From NCBI GenBank assembly GCA_028713975.1, contig JAQTNE010000001.1, positions 186,001 through 250,000 of the forward strand: a DNA stretch of 64,000 nt, in the 5' to 3' direction. A program made the position numbers and the translations under genes. Under the pieces are notes generated by a model that saw nothing but the letters and a program-made list of their open reading frames with translations, was not told where the DNA came from and made no database searches. This document shows, one piece after another, positions 54,047-63,297 of the stretch (positions within the stretch are counted from its first letter, which is position 1; every line of letters starts with the position of its first letter). The DNA is from Sulfuricella sp. Its GTDB lineage: Bacteria; Pseudomonadota; Gammaproteobacteria; Burkholderiales; Sulfuricellaceae.

Positions 54047-54123
54047 TGGTGGTGATAGGTGGATTTGAACCACCGACCCCAGCGTTATGAGTGCTGTGCT
54101 CTAACCGACTGAGCTATATCACC
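54047..54123 (-). tRNA. tRNA-Met (CAT), elongator type
   Basis: Read on the minus strand, a full cloverleaf of 77 bases. The acceptor stem is GGTGATA/TATCACC, the D arm GCTC...GAGC, the anticodon stem-loop CAGCA-CTCATAA-CGCTG with anticodon CAT, and the T arm GGTGG-TTCAAAT-CCACC. The CCA end is encoded. The CACTCATAA...GGGGTC stretch matches elongator tRNA-Met better than tRNA-Ile2 (lysidine), but Ile2 cannot be fully excluded. Confidence 0.93.
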
Positions 54124-54177
54124 AGGTTGAATCTGAAGGATGCGGATTTTGAACTATCCGGCCCCTGCTTGTCAAGG

Positions 54178-55269
54178 TCAGACGTTGAATCTGAAGTGCA
54201 TGACGTCGCCGTCGTGCACCACGTATTCCTTGCCTTCCAGGCGCATCTTGCCGGCTTCTTTCGAGCCCTGCTCGCCCTTGCAGGCGACAAAATCATCGAA
54301 ATTGATCACCTCGGCGCGAATGAAGCCGCGTTCGAAGTCGGTGTGGATCGCGCCGGCAGCCTGCGGCGCGGTGTCGCCGATGTGGATGGTCCAGGCACGC
54401 ACTTCCTTGACGCCGGCGGTGAAGTAAGTCTGCAAGCCGAGCAGCTTGTAGGCGGCGCGGATGACGCGGTTCAGGCCGGGCTCTTCCAGCCCCATGTCGG
54501 CGAGGAAGGCCTTCTTGTCTTCTTCTTCGAGATCGGCAATCTCCCCTTCGATGGCGGCGCAGATCGCCACTACCGGCGCGCCCTCGCGCGCGGCCAGCTC
54601 CACCACTTTGTCGAGATGGGGGTTGTTGGTGAAGCCGCTCTCATCCACGTTAGCGATGTACATGGTGGGCTTCATGGTCATCAGGCATAGCGGCTTGAGC
54701 AGGGCGGCCTCTTCCTTGTCCGGGTTCAGGCTGCGCGCCGGCTGGCCTTGATCCAGAGTGGCGCGCACCCGTTCCAGCAGTGCCATCGTGCGCAGCGCTT
54801 CCTTGTCGCCGGATTTGGCCAGCTTGCTGGCGCGCATTACCGCCTTTTCGACCGTTTCCAGATCGGCCAGCGCCAGCTCGGTGTGAATCACCTCAATGTC
54901 GGAAATCGGGTCGATCTTGCCCGCCACGTGGATCACATCGACGTTCTCGAAGCAGCGCACCACATGGGCGATGGCGTCGGTTTCGCGGATGTTGGCGAGA
55001 AATTTGTTGCCCAATCCTTCGCCCTTGCTCGCTCCAGCCACCAGTCCGGCGATGTCGACGAACTCCATGATCGCGTGCTGAACCTTTTGCGGCTTGACGA
55101 TCTCCACCAGTTTTTCCATGCGCGGATCGGGGATTTCGACGATGCCGACGTTCGGCTCGATGGTGCAGAACGGATAGTTTTCCGCCGCGATCCCGGCACT
55201 GGTGATGGCGTTGAACAGGGTGGACTTGCCGACGTTAGGCAGACCGACGATACCGCATTGCAGACTCAT
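54178..55269 (-). CDS. ychF: Redox-regulated ATPase YchF
   Basis: A 363-residue Obg-family P-loop protein that prefers ATP. The start [20 protein letters not shown] has the G1 motif, then [17 protein letters not shown] (G3) and a TGS-like C-terminal domain with [13 protein letters not shown]. YchF binds the ribosome and affects oxidative-stress responses. It lies downstream of rsuA and upstream of the tRNA-Met gene. Confidence 0.96.
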   Translation of the reverse strand: MSLQCGIVGLPNVGKSTLFNAITSAGIAAENYPFCTIEPNVGIVEIPDPRMEKLVEIVKPQKVQHAIMEFVDIAGLVAGASKGEGLGNKFLANIRETDAIAHVVRCFENVDVIHVAGKIDPISDIEVIHTELALADLETVEKAVMRASKLAKSGDKEALRTMALLERVRATLDQGQPARSLNPDKEEAALLKPLCLMTMKPTMYIANVDESGFTNNPHLDKVVELAAREGAPVVAICAAIEGEIADLEEEDKKAFLADMGLEEPGLNRVIRAAYKLLGLQTYFTAGVKEVRAWTIHIGDTAPQAAGAIHTDFERGFIRAEVINFDDFVACKGEQGSKEAGKMRLEGKEYVVHDGDVMHFRFNV

Positions 55270-55322
55270 GAAAATCCTTTAACTATCTGTGTGAAACAAA
55301 ACGCCATTATAACCCCAAGCAG

Positions 55323-56042
55323 CTACGCGCCGGGCACCAGCAAGGCGCGCTGCGCCTCGTCCAGGTAGCACCATTCGCCCTCGGCCAGCCCCAGCGCTTC
55401 GAGCATCAAACCGCCGATCGCGGTGCGGCACAGGGCGGTGCAGTGATTGCCGGCTGCCGCCAGCATGCGCTTGACCTGATGATACTTGCCCTGCTCCAGC
55501 ACGATTTCCAGATGGCAATCATCGACCCGGCGGCAACTCAACGCGGCCAGCGGCGCGGGCTCATCGTGCAGCTTCACTCCGGCCAGCAGACATTCGACCA
55601 GTTCCGGCGTGACCGGGTCGTGCGTGGTGGCCACATAAACTTTGGGAATGTGCTTTTTCGGCGATGACTGGGCATGGATGAACGGGCCGTCATCCGACAT
55701 CAGCAACATGCCGGTGGTGTCGTGATCGAGCCGCCCTACCGGCTGCACATCGCGCCAGGCAAACTGTTCCGGCAATAGCGACAGGACGCCGGGGTGGTGG
55801 CTGGGCTTTCTCGAGCACTCGAAATTGGCCGGTTTGTTCAGCACGACATAAACCTGTTCGCGGTAATCCCAGGGTTCGCCGAACAATTCAAATGCCAGTC
55901 CTGCGGTTTCGAAAGCGGCACGCGGGTTGGCAATCACTTCTCCGGCAACCGATACCTCACCCTGCTCGACCAGTTGGCGGCAGTGCTTGCGGGTGCCGAA
56001 GCCTTGCGATTTCAGGATCATATCGAGGGTCTGCTTGCTCAA
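55323..56042 (-). CDS. rsuA: 16S rRNA pseudouridine(516) synthase
   Basis: A 239-residue RsuA with an N-terminal S4 domain (about 1-55, MSKQTLDMILKSQGFGTRKHC), a catalytic core containing GRLDHDTTGMLLM with the nucleophilic Asp, and a late GKYHQVKRMLAAAGN motif. The modification target U516 is by family. It starts 20 bases after the pth stop. Confidence 0.92.
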   Translation of the reverse strand: MSKQTLDMILKSQGFGTRKHCRQLVEQGEVSVAGEVIANPRAAFETAGLAFELFGEPWDYREQVYVVLNKPANFECSRKPSHHPGVLSLLPEQFAWRDVQPVGRLDHDTTGMLLMSDDGPFIHAQSSPKKHIPKVYVATTHDPVTPELVECLLAGVKLHDEPAPLAALSCRRVDDCHLEIVLEQGKYHQVKRMLAAAGNHCTALCRTAIGGLMLEALGLAEGEWCYLDEAQRALLVPGA

Positions 56043-56061
56043 GAGCCATCCTCCATGAATC

Positions 56062-56646
56062 TCATGCTTTCGGCTTGGTGTGCAGCTTGAGCATGGCTGC
56101 GGGAAAATCTCCCGACAGCAATTGCGGCAGCGCCACCCGGCTGGCTTCGATGGCGGATTCGATCAATTCCTGCTCGGCGCGCTGCGGCACATTGAGCACG
56201 AAGTTGACCACCGCGTTGCGGTCGCCGGGGTGGCCTATCCCCAAGCGCAAGCGCCAGAATTCCGGGGTGCCGAGATGGGCGATGATGTCCTTCAGGCCGT
56301 TGTGGCCACCGTGGCCACCGCCTTGTTTCAGGCGCACCGTGCCCGGCGGCAAGTCGAGCTCGTCATGCACCACCAGTATTTCTTCCGGAGTGATTTTGTA
56401 AAATCCGGCGAGCGCACCGACGGCGCGACCGCTGGCGTTCATGAAAGTATCCGGTTCGAGCAGCCACAACTCACCGGCATTGATAGCGAGCCGGGCGGCC
56501 AGGCCATGAAATTTCTTCTCGGGCTTGAGCATAGCGGACTTTTCCGCCGCCACGGCGTCAACCCACCAGAAACCGGCGTTATGCCGCGTGGCTTCATAGT
56601 CCCGCCCGGGATTACCCAGGCCAACGATCAGACGGATACCTGCCAT
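56062..56646 (-). CDS. pth: Peptidyl-tRNA hydrolase
   Basis: A 194-residue Pth that recycles peptidyl-tRNA. The start [24 protein letters not shown] holds N12 and the catalytic H22; [12 protein letters not shown] and [10 protein letters not shown] are the other family motifs. It is preceded by rplY, whose transcript ends at the terminator at 56664-56694. Confidence 0.96.
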   Translation of the reverse strand: MAGIRLIVGLGNPGRDYEATRHNAGFWWVDAVAAEKSAMLKPEKKFHGLAARLAINAGELWLLEPDTFMNASGRAVGALAGFYKITPEEILVVHDELDLPPGTVRLKQGGGHGGHNGLKDIIAHLGTPEFWRLRLGIGHPGDRNAVVNFVLNVPQRAEQELIESAIEASRVALPQLLSGDFPAAMLKLHTKPKA

Positions 56647-56663
56647 ATGTCATTGCCCAAATG

Positions 56664-56694
56664 AAAAAGCCCGCCAAGCGAACTCGACGGGCTT
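56664..56694 (-). terminator. Intrinsic terminator after rplY
   Basis: On the minus strand AAGCCCG and CGGGCTT form a stem around a 14-base loop, followed by TTTTT. It lies between rplY and pth. Confidence 0.7.
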
Positions 56695-56716
56695 GCTATC
56701 CATGATGCCGAAACGG

Positions 56717-57343
56717 TTAAGCTTTAGCCGCTGGTGCGGCTGCCTCCGCTTCCGTTGCAGCCGCTTCGATGGCGCCACGCGGGATGGTGATCGTCGCCAC
56801 GGCCAGGTCTTCGCCTTTGGTCAGCGGGATCAGTTCAATGCCCTTGGCCAGCTTCAGCTCGGACAGGTGAATCGAGTGGCCGGCAGCCAGGTTGGCCAAG
56901 TCAACTTCGATGAACTCTGGCAGGTCTTTCGGCAAGCAGGCCACATCGACTTCGGTCATGATGTGGCTGGCGATGCCGTGGGACAGCTTCACGCCCGGGG
57001 CGATATCGGCATTGACGAAATGCAGCGGCACCTTGGTATGGATTTTTGCTTTCGGATCGACGCGCTGGAAGTCGGCGTGCATCACCAAAGGCTTGAACGG
57101 GTGCATCTGGTAATCGCGCAAAAGAACCTGTTCTTTCTTGCCGTCCAGATCAAGCGTCAGAATCGAAGCGTGGAAGGATTCATTCTTCAGCTTGAAGAAG
57201 ATTTCCTTGTGATCCAGTTCGATTGCTGTGGCGTCCTTGTTGGCGCCATAGATTACTGCAGGAATGCGACCCGTGCGACGCAGGCGGCGGCTCGCACCCG
57301 TTCCCTGGATCGTGCGCGGGGTTGCGCTGATTTCGATTTTCAT
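56717..57343 (-). CDS. rplY: 50S ribosomal protein L25/general stress protein Ctc
   Basis: A 208-residue long-form L25: an N-terminal 5S-rRNA-binding domain (about 1-95; [24 protein letters not shown]) and a C-terminal Ctc domain (about 100-190), ending in an Ala/Glu-rich tail. The long form is usual in betaproteobacteria; E. coli has only the first domain. It lies 83 bases after prs. Confidence 0.95.
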   Translation of the reverse strand: MKIEISATPRTIQGTGASRRLRRTGRIPAVIYGANKDATAIELDHKEIFFKLKNESFHASILTLDLDGKKEQVLLRDYQMHPFKPLVMHADFQRVDPKAKIHTKVPLHFVNADIAPGVKLSHGIASHIMTEVDVACLPKDLPEFIEVDLANLAAGHSIHLSELKLAKGIELIPLTKGEDLAVATITIPRGAIEAAATEAEAAAPAAKA

Positions 57344-57426
57344 GTGATGCTCCTAGGTAAAAGCGCCTCCCGCGACCAGGTGACGCTCGGTTTGCGCAAA
57401 GGCGGAAATTCCGCCCCTGCAAAAAA

Positions 57427-58377
57427 TTATTCCATGAACAGCGAGCTGACCGAATCCTCGTTGCTGATCCGGCGCATCGTTTCGGCCAGCAGTTCCGCCA
57501 CTGAAAGCTGGCGGATGCGACCGCATTTTTTTGCTTCTTCGCTAAGCGGAATGGTGTCGGTCACGACCAGACCATCCAGCTTTGAATTCTCGATGCGCTC
57601 TATCGCCGGGCCAGACAGCACCGGATGGGTGCAATAGGCCACCACTTTTTCTGCGCCGTGTTCCTTCAATGCGGCGGCGGCTTCGCACAGCGTGTTGGCG
57701 GTATCCACCAGGTCGTCCATCAGTACGCAGGTACGGCCCCTGACGTCGCCGATAATGTTCATCACCTTGGCCACATTGGGCTTGGGACGGCGTTTATCGA
57801 TAATCGCCAGGTCCACTTCGAGGCGTTTGGCCAGCGCACGGGCGCGCACCACGCCGCCGACATCGGGCGATACCACGATCAGGTTTTCATAATGCTGCTT
57901 CCACACGTCGCCCAACAAAATCGGCGCTGCGTAGACGTTGTCTACCGGAATATCGAAGAACCCCTGAATCTGGTCGGCATGCAAATCCATGGTCAGCACG
58001 CGATCAACACCGGCGCTGGTCAGCATATTCGCCACCACCTTGGCGGTGATCGCCACGCGCGCCGAGCGCGGACGACGATCCTGGCGCGCATATCCCAGGT
58101 AGGGAATGGCAGCGGTGATGCGTCCGGCGGAGGAGCGTTTGAGCGCATCCACCATCACCATGATTTCCATCAGGGTATCGTTGGTCGGGGTGCAGGTCGA
58201 CTGCAGCACGAACACGTCCTTGCCGCGCACATGCTCCAGAATCTCGACCATGACTTCGCCGTCGCTGAAACGGCTGACCGTCGCGCGTCCGAGACGCAGG
58301 TTGAGATGTTTCACCACCTCGCCGGCAAGCCGGGGGTTCGCGTTACCGGTGAAAACCATCATGCTGCTGTGTGCCAT
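57427..58377 (-). CDS. prs: Ribose-phosphate pyrophosphokinase
   Basis: A 316-residue PRPP synthase, giving the activated ribose for purine, pyrimidine, His, Trp and NAD synthesis. The start has [33 protein letters not shown] segment and [19 protein letters not shown] cover the ATP and ribose-5-phosphate sites. [21 protein letters not shown] is the PRPP-binding loop. Length is normal (E. coli 315). It is preceded by tRNA-Gln. Confidence 0.97.
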   Translation of the reverse strand: MAHSSMMVFTGNANPRLAGEVVKHLNLRLGRATVSRFSDGEVMVEILEHVRGKDVFVLQSTCTPTNDTLMEIMVMVDALKRSSAGRITAAIPYLGYARQDRRPRSARVAITAKVVANMLTSAGVDRVLTMDLHADQIQGFFDIPVDNVYAAPILLGDVWKQHYENLIVVSPDVGGVVRARALAKRLEVDLAIIDKRRPKPNVAKVMNIIGDVRGRTCVLMDDLVDTANTLCEAAAALKEHGAEKVVAYCTHPVLSGPAIERIENSKLDGLVVTDTIPLSEEAKKCGRIRQLSVAELLAETMRRISNEDSVSSLFME

Positions 58378-58442
58378 GACGCGCCCTTACGAAACAAACG
58401 TAGGGACGGCGAATACGCCGTCCCTACCGGTTTGGATAAAAC

Positions 58443-58517
58443 TGGCTGGGGAGGTAGGGATCGAACCTACGAATGACGGGATCAAAACCCGTTGCCTTAC
58501 CACTTGGCGACTCCCCA
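58443..58517 (-). tRNA. tRNA-Gln (TTG)
   Basis: Read on the minus strand, a 75-base cloverleaf. The acceptor stem is TGGGGAG/CTCCCCA, a short D arm follows, the anticodon stem-loop is ACGGG-TTTTGAT-CCCGT with anticodon TTG, and the T arm is GTAGG-TTCGATC-CCTAC. The CCA end is encoded. It lies two bases after the ispE stop and before prs, a common arrangement. Confidence 0.95.
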
Positions 58518-58519
58518 AT

Positions 58520-59365
58520 TTAACTTGCAAAATCGTATAACGGATGCCGGTCCAGGCCCCTCGCCACAAAACCGGCCATTTTTGCCGGCTTGAGGGAAAA
58601 AACCCTGCGCGCTTCTTCTTCGCCTTCTTCACCCGGGAACCCGGCAAACACACAGGCTCCCGAACCGGTCATCCTGGCATCACCGAAACCCCTTAGCCAG
58701 GCCAGGCATTCGGCCACCTGCGGGTACATCCGGCACACCACGGGCTCCAGATCATTATGACCACAGCCCGTTGAAAAGTCCGGCATTTTGATCGGTTTCG
58801 TAGCGCGTGTCAATTCCTTGCTGGCAAAAATCTCTGGTGTGGAAACCGCCACAGGCGGCACCAGCACCACATACCAGGCCGCCGAAAGCGCCACTGGCTG
58901 GAGCTTTTCGCCGATCCCTTCGGCAAAGGCGCTCTCGCCAAAAATAAATACCGGCACGTCTGCGCCAAGGCGCAAACCCAGTTCCTGCAGTTCCGCCCGG
59001 CCAAGATTCAAGTTCCACAAACGGTTCAGCGCCAACAGCACCGTGGCCGCATCGGAACTGCCGCCACCCAGACCGCCGCCCATCGGCAGGCGTTTTTCCA
59101 GCGCAATAGCTACGCCCAGGCGGCAGCCGGTTTCTTGCTGCAGCAAACGCGCGGCCCGCATCGTGAGATCCCGCTCGGGATCTACGCCGGGCAGCGAGTT
59201 CACCCGTCTAACCTCGCCATCGTCCCGCACGGAAAAAGACAAGCTGTCGCCGTAATCGACGAAGCGGAACACCGTCTGCAATAAATGATAGCCATCCGGG
59301 CGCTGTCCAACCACGTGCAGAAACAGGTTCAGCTTGGCCGGAGCGGGGCAGGTCAGAGAGTTCAC
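58520..59365 (-). CDS. ispE: 4-diphosphocytidyl-2-C-methyl-D-erythritol kinase
   Basis: A 281-residue GHMP kinase of the MEP isoprenoid pathway. PAPAKLNLFLHVVGQRPDGYH is the N-terminal substrate motif, PMGGGLGGGSSDAATVLL the ATP-binding GHMP motif, and RMTGSGACVFAGF the C-terminal motif. It overlaps lolB by 4 bases. Confidence 0.96.
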   Translation of the reverse strand: MNSLTCPAPAKLNLFLHVVGQRPDGYHLLQTVFRFVDYGDSLSFSVRDDGEVRRVNSLPGVDPERDLTMRAARLLQQETGCRLGVAIALEKRLPMGGGLGGGSSDAATVLLALNRLWNLNLGRAELQELGLRLGADVPVFIFGESAFAEGIGEKLQPVALSAAWYVVLVPPVAVSTPEIFASKELTRATKPIKMPDFSTGCGHNDLEPVVCRMYPQVAECLAWLRGFGDARMTGSGACVFAGFPGEEGEEEARRVFSLKPAKMAGFVARGLDRHPLYDFAS

Positions 59366-59991
59366 GGCAGCACCCAGTTGTCGATCACCAGCCGAACCCG
59401 CAGGCGCTCGCCCAAGGTCATTTCCATCTTGGCCGGCAACAAGGCGCCTTGCACCGAACGATAGCCCTGATAATCAATGCGCCAGTCATCCTGGCGCAGG
59501 GTAGCGAGATGATGGTCGCCGTCCAGTTCGCTATCAGCCGGACGATCCGGTGCGGGCTGGCCGACCACCCAATATTGCAGGCCATTCACCGGTAGGCGCC
59601 AACCAAGGATTTCATCGGTCAGGCTTTCCACATCCGCCGCGCGATAACCTTGCCCCTCCGAGGTTTCCAGAGAGGCGCCGGCAGAATTGCGGGTGATGCG
59701 GGCGATGCCCTGCCCCATCGGCGAAAGAATAAAAATCTCGTCTTCGCCCTCATCATGGCGCCAGCGCAGCGAACCGGAAAAGCTTTCCCCGTTGTGCGAT
59801 ACGCCGATCCGGCCCGACAGGCGGAACGAAACGCTGGCGTTGGCATTGGGCTGTGGGCGGGATTCGCTTTCGAGTTCCAGCGGCGGTACCGTCAATTCGG
59901 CGCAGCCCCCCAATAGCGCCGCAACGATTAAAACCGTGACCCGACTGATCAAATAGGATTTATTTCGGAGGGACAAATTTCTTGATGACAT
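59362..59991 (-). CDS. lolB: Outer-membrane lipoprotein insertion factor LolB
   Basis: A 209-residue LolB that receives lipoproteins from LolA and places them in the outer membrane. The lipobox LLGGC gives a lipidated Cys at about residue 30. The domain has FRLSGRIGVSHNGESFSGSLRWRH and LGWRLPVNGLQYWVVG. The start at 59991 overlaps the TPR gene by 32 bases; a later start is possible. The order TPR lipoprotein-lolB-ispE is standard. Confidence 0.9.
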   Translation of the reverse strand: MSSRNLSLRNKSYLISRVTVLIVAALLGGCAELTVPPLELESESRPQPNANASVSFRLSGRIGVSHNGESFSGSLRWRHDEGEDEIFILSPMGQGIARITRNSAGASLETSEGQGYRAADVESLTDEILGWRLPVNGLQYWVVGQPAPDRPADSELDGDHHLATLRQDDWRIDYQGYRSVQGALLPAKMEMTLGERLRVRLVIDNWVLP

Positions 59992-61696
59992 TCGTTAATG
60001 TTTCGTGCTGAGGATTTTCCTTCAAAGCGGCACGCCAGATATTTTCCGCCTCTTCATGCTTGCCGCGGGCCCACAGGACTTCACCGAGGTGCGCCGCAAT
60101 TTCCGGATCGTGCTGGCCGGCGTAGGCGCGCCTGAGGTCGTCCTCGGCCTTTTCAAGCAGCCCCATACGGTAATGCACCCAGCCCAGGCTATCCAGGATA
60201 AACAGGTCGTCCGGCGCCAGCTTGAAAGCCTTCTCGATCAACCGCAGCGCCTCGTCAAGCCGCTCGGAGCGATCCGCCAGCGTGTATCCCAGCGCATTGT
60301 AGGCATGGGCGTACTCGGGCTTAATCTGGATCAGCTTGCGCAAATCCTGCTCCAGCACCTCGAATTTACCCACCCGCTCGGCGGCCATGGCATGGTCGTA
60401 AAGCAGGTCGGGATGGTTTGGCAATTTTTCCAGCGCCTTGCCCAGTAATTCGAATGCCTCGCTATAAGCCTTGGCATCCCGCAACAGTTGTGCCTCCGCC
60501 ACGACCACCTGCACCCGCTGCTGGTTGCTCTGTACCGCGATCTGCTTGAGTTGCTGGCGCGCCTCGGCCAGCTTGCCCTGCCGGGCCAGCATTGCCGCAT
60601 AACGGACTTGCGCAGAAACATGTTGCTCGCCCTGGCCGACTGAGGCATACCAGCCTGCGGCATCTTCGTAGCGCCTGCGCTCCTCGGACAACTGGCCGAG
60701 ATACATGCGCACCGTGGCCTCATCTCGATATTGGCCGACCAGCGCCTGTTTCAGGAATTTCTCCGCGGCGTCGTAATCCTTGGTCTGCATCGCCAGCAAG
60801 CCGACCGCCAAACTCACGTCGGCGTTGCCGGGCAGTTCGTCGAGCAGCTTTTCGAACTGGGCACGCGCTTCGGCATACTGGCGCTCGCCGACCAGCAGGC
60901 GCGCGTAAATCAGACGGGCTTCCTGCATTTTCGGGTAGTCGGCCAGCAAATTCTGGTAAAACGCCTGCGCCTCGATGTTGGAAATACGCTGCAACATCTG
61001 GCCCTGAAGCAGGGCGGCGGCCTCCCATTCGGGCTGGAGCCGGCTTGCTTCGCGGATTTCGTTCAGCGCCAGATCCTCCTTGCCCGCCTCCCATGCCGCC
61101 TGGGCAATAGCAAAATGCGCTTCGGCGCGATTCAAATAGGGTGCAACCAGATCCTGCACCAATGACAAGACCGCCGACTTGTCCGGCTGCCGCGACAGCA
61201 TCTGGTTCAGATGCAGCATTGCCCTGCCGACGTTGTCACCCTCCGCCGCCAGCAATTTCTGGAGGTGGGGCCTGGCCTTTTCCAGTTGGCCGTTATTCAG
61301 CAGAATAGCCACCACCGCCTGTTGCGCCGTAGGTTCGTCAGGCTCAATCTGATTCCACAGTGAGGCCGCTTCCAGCGCCCGCGTTTCTTGCCGCGATTGC
61401 AGTGCAATCTCGGTGGCACGCTTTGCCAAGCGCGGATCGTGCGTAGTTTTAGCCAGATCCAGCATACCCTCGGCGGCTAAGTCGGTCTCGCCACGTTGGC
61501 TTGCGACTTCCGAAACCAGAAACTGGAAAAAAATCTCCCGGCTCAGTTCGATTTTTGGCAAATCCGCAATTCGTGCAGCAGACTGCGGCGCGGGGGCCTG
61601 TGCCGGAGTGGATGGCACGGCGTTTTTCGGCTGTAGTTGGGCGCATCCGGTTACGGCCAGCATGGCGGGAACCAGCAAGAGATATTTTAAGTTCAT
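59960..61696 (-). CDS. Tetratricopeptide-repeat lipoprotein
   Basis: About 578 residues. From ATG 61696 a signal sequence ends in AVTGC, a good lipobox (Cys near residue 19). A Pro/Ala linker follows, then many TPR units, for example ARLLVGERQYAEARAQFEKLL, AAGWYASVGQGEQHVSAQVRYA and AYNALGYTLADRSERLDEAL. Similar lipoproteins lie upstream of lolB in betaproteobacteria; the role is probably scaffolding in envelope assembly but unproven. Confidence 0.85.
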   Translation of the reverse strand: MNLKYLLLVPAMLAVTGCAQLQPKNAVPSTPAQAPAPQSAARIADLPKIELSREIFFQFLVSEVASQRGETDLAAEGMLDLAKTTHDPRLAKRATEIALQSRQETRALEAASLWNQIEPDEPTAQQAVVAILLNNGQLEKARPHLQKLLAAEGDNVGRAMLHLNQMLSRQPDKSAVLSLVQDLVAPYLNRAEAHFAIAQAAWEAGKEDLALNEIREASRLQPEWEAAALLQGQMLQRISNIEAQAFYQNLLADYPKMQEARLIYARLLVGERQYAEARAQFEKLLDELPGNADVSLAVGLLAMQTKDYDAAEKFLKQALVGQYRDEATVRMYLGQLSEERRRYEDAAGWYASVGQGEQHVSAQVRYAAMLARQGKLAEARQQLKQIAVQSNQQRVQVVVAEAQLLRDAKAYSEAFELLGKALEKLPNHPDLLYDHAMAAERVGKFEVLEQDLRKLIQIKPEYAHAYNALGYTLADRSERLDEALRLIEKAFKLAPDDLFILDSLGWVHYRMGLLEKAEDDLRRAYAGQHDPEIAAHLGEVLWARGKHEEAENIWRAALKENPQHETLTNVIKKFVPPK

Positions 61697-61817
61697 CACA
61701 GGGATATAATGGTTGCTCAGCAATACGATTTATCGAGTAGGGGCGGCGTTCTTTACGCGTTGCCCATATTAGGACATATTTGCGCTTTTTCAAAGCAGCC
61801 AGGGCAACAACGAGGAC

Positions 61818-62555
61818 ATGACGAATATTACTGTTTCCGCCAGCGGCCTTTCCCGCCGCTACGGCACCCGCGTCGCGGTGCACGATCTCGGCTTCGAACT
61901 GCGCCAGGGCGAAGTGCTCGGCCTGCTCGGGCCGAATGGCGCCGGCAAGAGCACCACCCTGCAAATGCTGGCCGGATGCCTGGCTCCCAGCAGCGGCGGC
62001 ATCGAAATCTGCGGCATCGATCTGCTGGAACAACCGCGCGAAGCCAAATCCCTGCTCGGCTACCTGCCGGAAACGCCCCCCCTGTACCAGGAGCTGACCG
62101 TCAACGAATTCCTGCGCTTTGCCGCACGGCTGCACCGGGTCGCCAAAACCGCGATTCCCGCTGCGGTGGAAAGCGCCAAACAGCGCTGCGGCCTGGCCGA
62201 AGCCGGCAAACGGCTGGTCGGCAGCCTGTCCAAGGGCTACCAGCAGCGGGTGGGTATCGCCCAGGCGATCGTGCACAACCCCCGCGTGGTGATTCTGGAC
62301 GAACCCACATCCGGCCTCGACCCGATCCAGATCCGCGAGATCCGCAAGCTGATCCGCGAACTGGGCGGCGAGCACAGTGTGATCCTGTCCACCCATATCC
62401 TGCCGGATGTGGAAAGCATCTGCGACCGGGTTCAGATCATGAACCAGGGCCGGTTGGCATTCGCCGGCAGCATGGCCGAACTGAAACAGGCTCATCCGGA
62501 GCAGGCCGGCCTGGAAGAAGTCTTCATCCATCTGACGCGACAGGAAAATTTATGA
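61818..62555 (+). CDS. ABC transporter ATP-binding protein (ABC-2/GldA-like)
   Basis: A 245-residue ATPase. Walker A is GPNGAGKST, the signature is SLSKGYQQRVGIA, Walker B is VVILDEPTSGLDP, and the switch His lies in LSTHILPDVE. It is of the ABC-2/Nod/GldA type. The following permease overlaps it by 4 bases, and a GldG-like gene comes next. Substrate is unknown. Confidence 0.93.
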   Translation: MTNITVSASGLSRRYGTRVAVHDLGFELRQGEVLGLLGPNGAGKSTTLQMLAGCLAPSSGGIEICGIDLLEQPREAKSLLGYLPETPPLYQELTVNEFLRFAARLHRVAKTAIPAAVESAKQRCGLAEAGKRLVGSLSKGYQQRVGIAQAIVHNPRVVILDEPTSGLDPIQIREIRKLIRELGGEHSVILSTHILPDVESICDRVQIMNQGRLAFAGSMAELKQAHPEQAGLEEVFIHLTRQENL

Positions 62556-63295
62556 TCGCCACCATTGCCGCCAAGGAACTGCGCACCTTCTTCGGCACGC
62601 CCATGGCCTGGATTATCCTGGCCGTGCTAGAAATCATCCTCGCATGGTTTTTCCTCAACCAGATCGACGCTTTTCTGGCGATCCAGACGCAGTTGGCCTC
62701 TTACGCCAACCCGCCCGGCGTCACCGAGCTGATCGTCACCCCACTGTTCGGCAATGCCGCCATGATCCTGCTGATGGCGGTGCCGTTCCTGTCGATGCGC
62801 CTGATCGCCGGGGAACGGCGCGCCCGGACGCTCACCCTGCTGCTGGCTGCGCCGGTTTCCATAACCGAAATCGTGCTCGGCAAATTCGTCGGCCTGATAG
62901 CTTTTCTGGTTTTGTTCATCGGCCTGGCCACACTGATGTCGCTGTCGCTGTATGCCGGTGCGGCGCTCGACCTCGGGTTGCTCATCAGCAACATCATCGG
63001 CCTGATCCTGCTGGCGGCCAGCTTCGCCGCACTCGGCCTGTTCATCTCCAGCCTCACTGCACACCCGATCATCGCCGGCATCGGCAGCCTGGGCGCGTTC
63101 CTCGGCCTGTGGGCCATCAACCTTTCGGCGCACGACCCGAATAGCTGGCTGCACACTCTGTCGCTGTTGAAGCATTTCGAATCGTTCAATCGTGGCGTCA
63201 TCGCCAGCGCAGATGCCGCGTTTTTCGTGCTGTTCATCGTTTTGTTCCTGGTGCTGGCAGTGAAACGGCTCGACTCCGACAGACTGCGAGGATAG
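62552..63295 (+). CDS. ABC-2 type permease (GldF-like)
   Basis: A 247-residue permease with six hydrophobic segments. GERRARTLTLLLAAPVSITEIVLGKF is the cytoplasmic coupling region common to ABC-2 permeases such as GldF. ATG 62552 overlaps the ATPase stop (ATGA); the longer frame from 61709 is an artefact. It forms one operon with the ATPase and the GldG-like gene. Confidence 0.9.
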   Translation: MIATIAAKELRTFFGTPMAWIILAVLEIILAWFFLNQIDAFLAIQTQLASYANPPGVTELIVTPLFGNAAMILLMAVPFLSMRLIAGERRARTLTLLLAAPVSITEIVLGKFVGLIAFLVLFIGLATLMSLSLYAGAALDLGLLISNIIGLILLAASFAALGLFISSLTAHPIIAGIGSLGAFLGLWAINLSAHDPNSWLHTLSLLKHFESFNRGVIASADAAFFVLFIVLFLVLAVKRLDSDRLRG

Positions 63296-63297
63296 AC

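Noticed and set aside
57361..57426. GGCGGAA/TTCCGCC hairpin between prs and rplY
   Set aside because: No T-run on the correct side for a terminator on the minus strand; too short to call a regulatory element.
61449..62531. 360-residue minus-strand frame
   Set aside because: Spans the divergent junction and is antisense to the ABC ATPase; not a gene.
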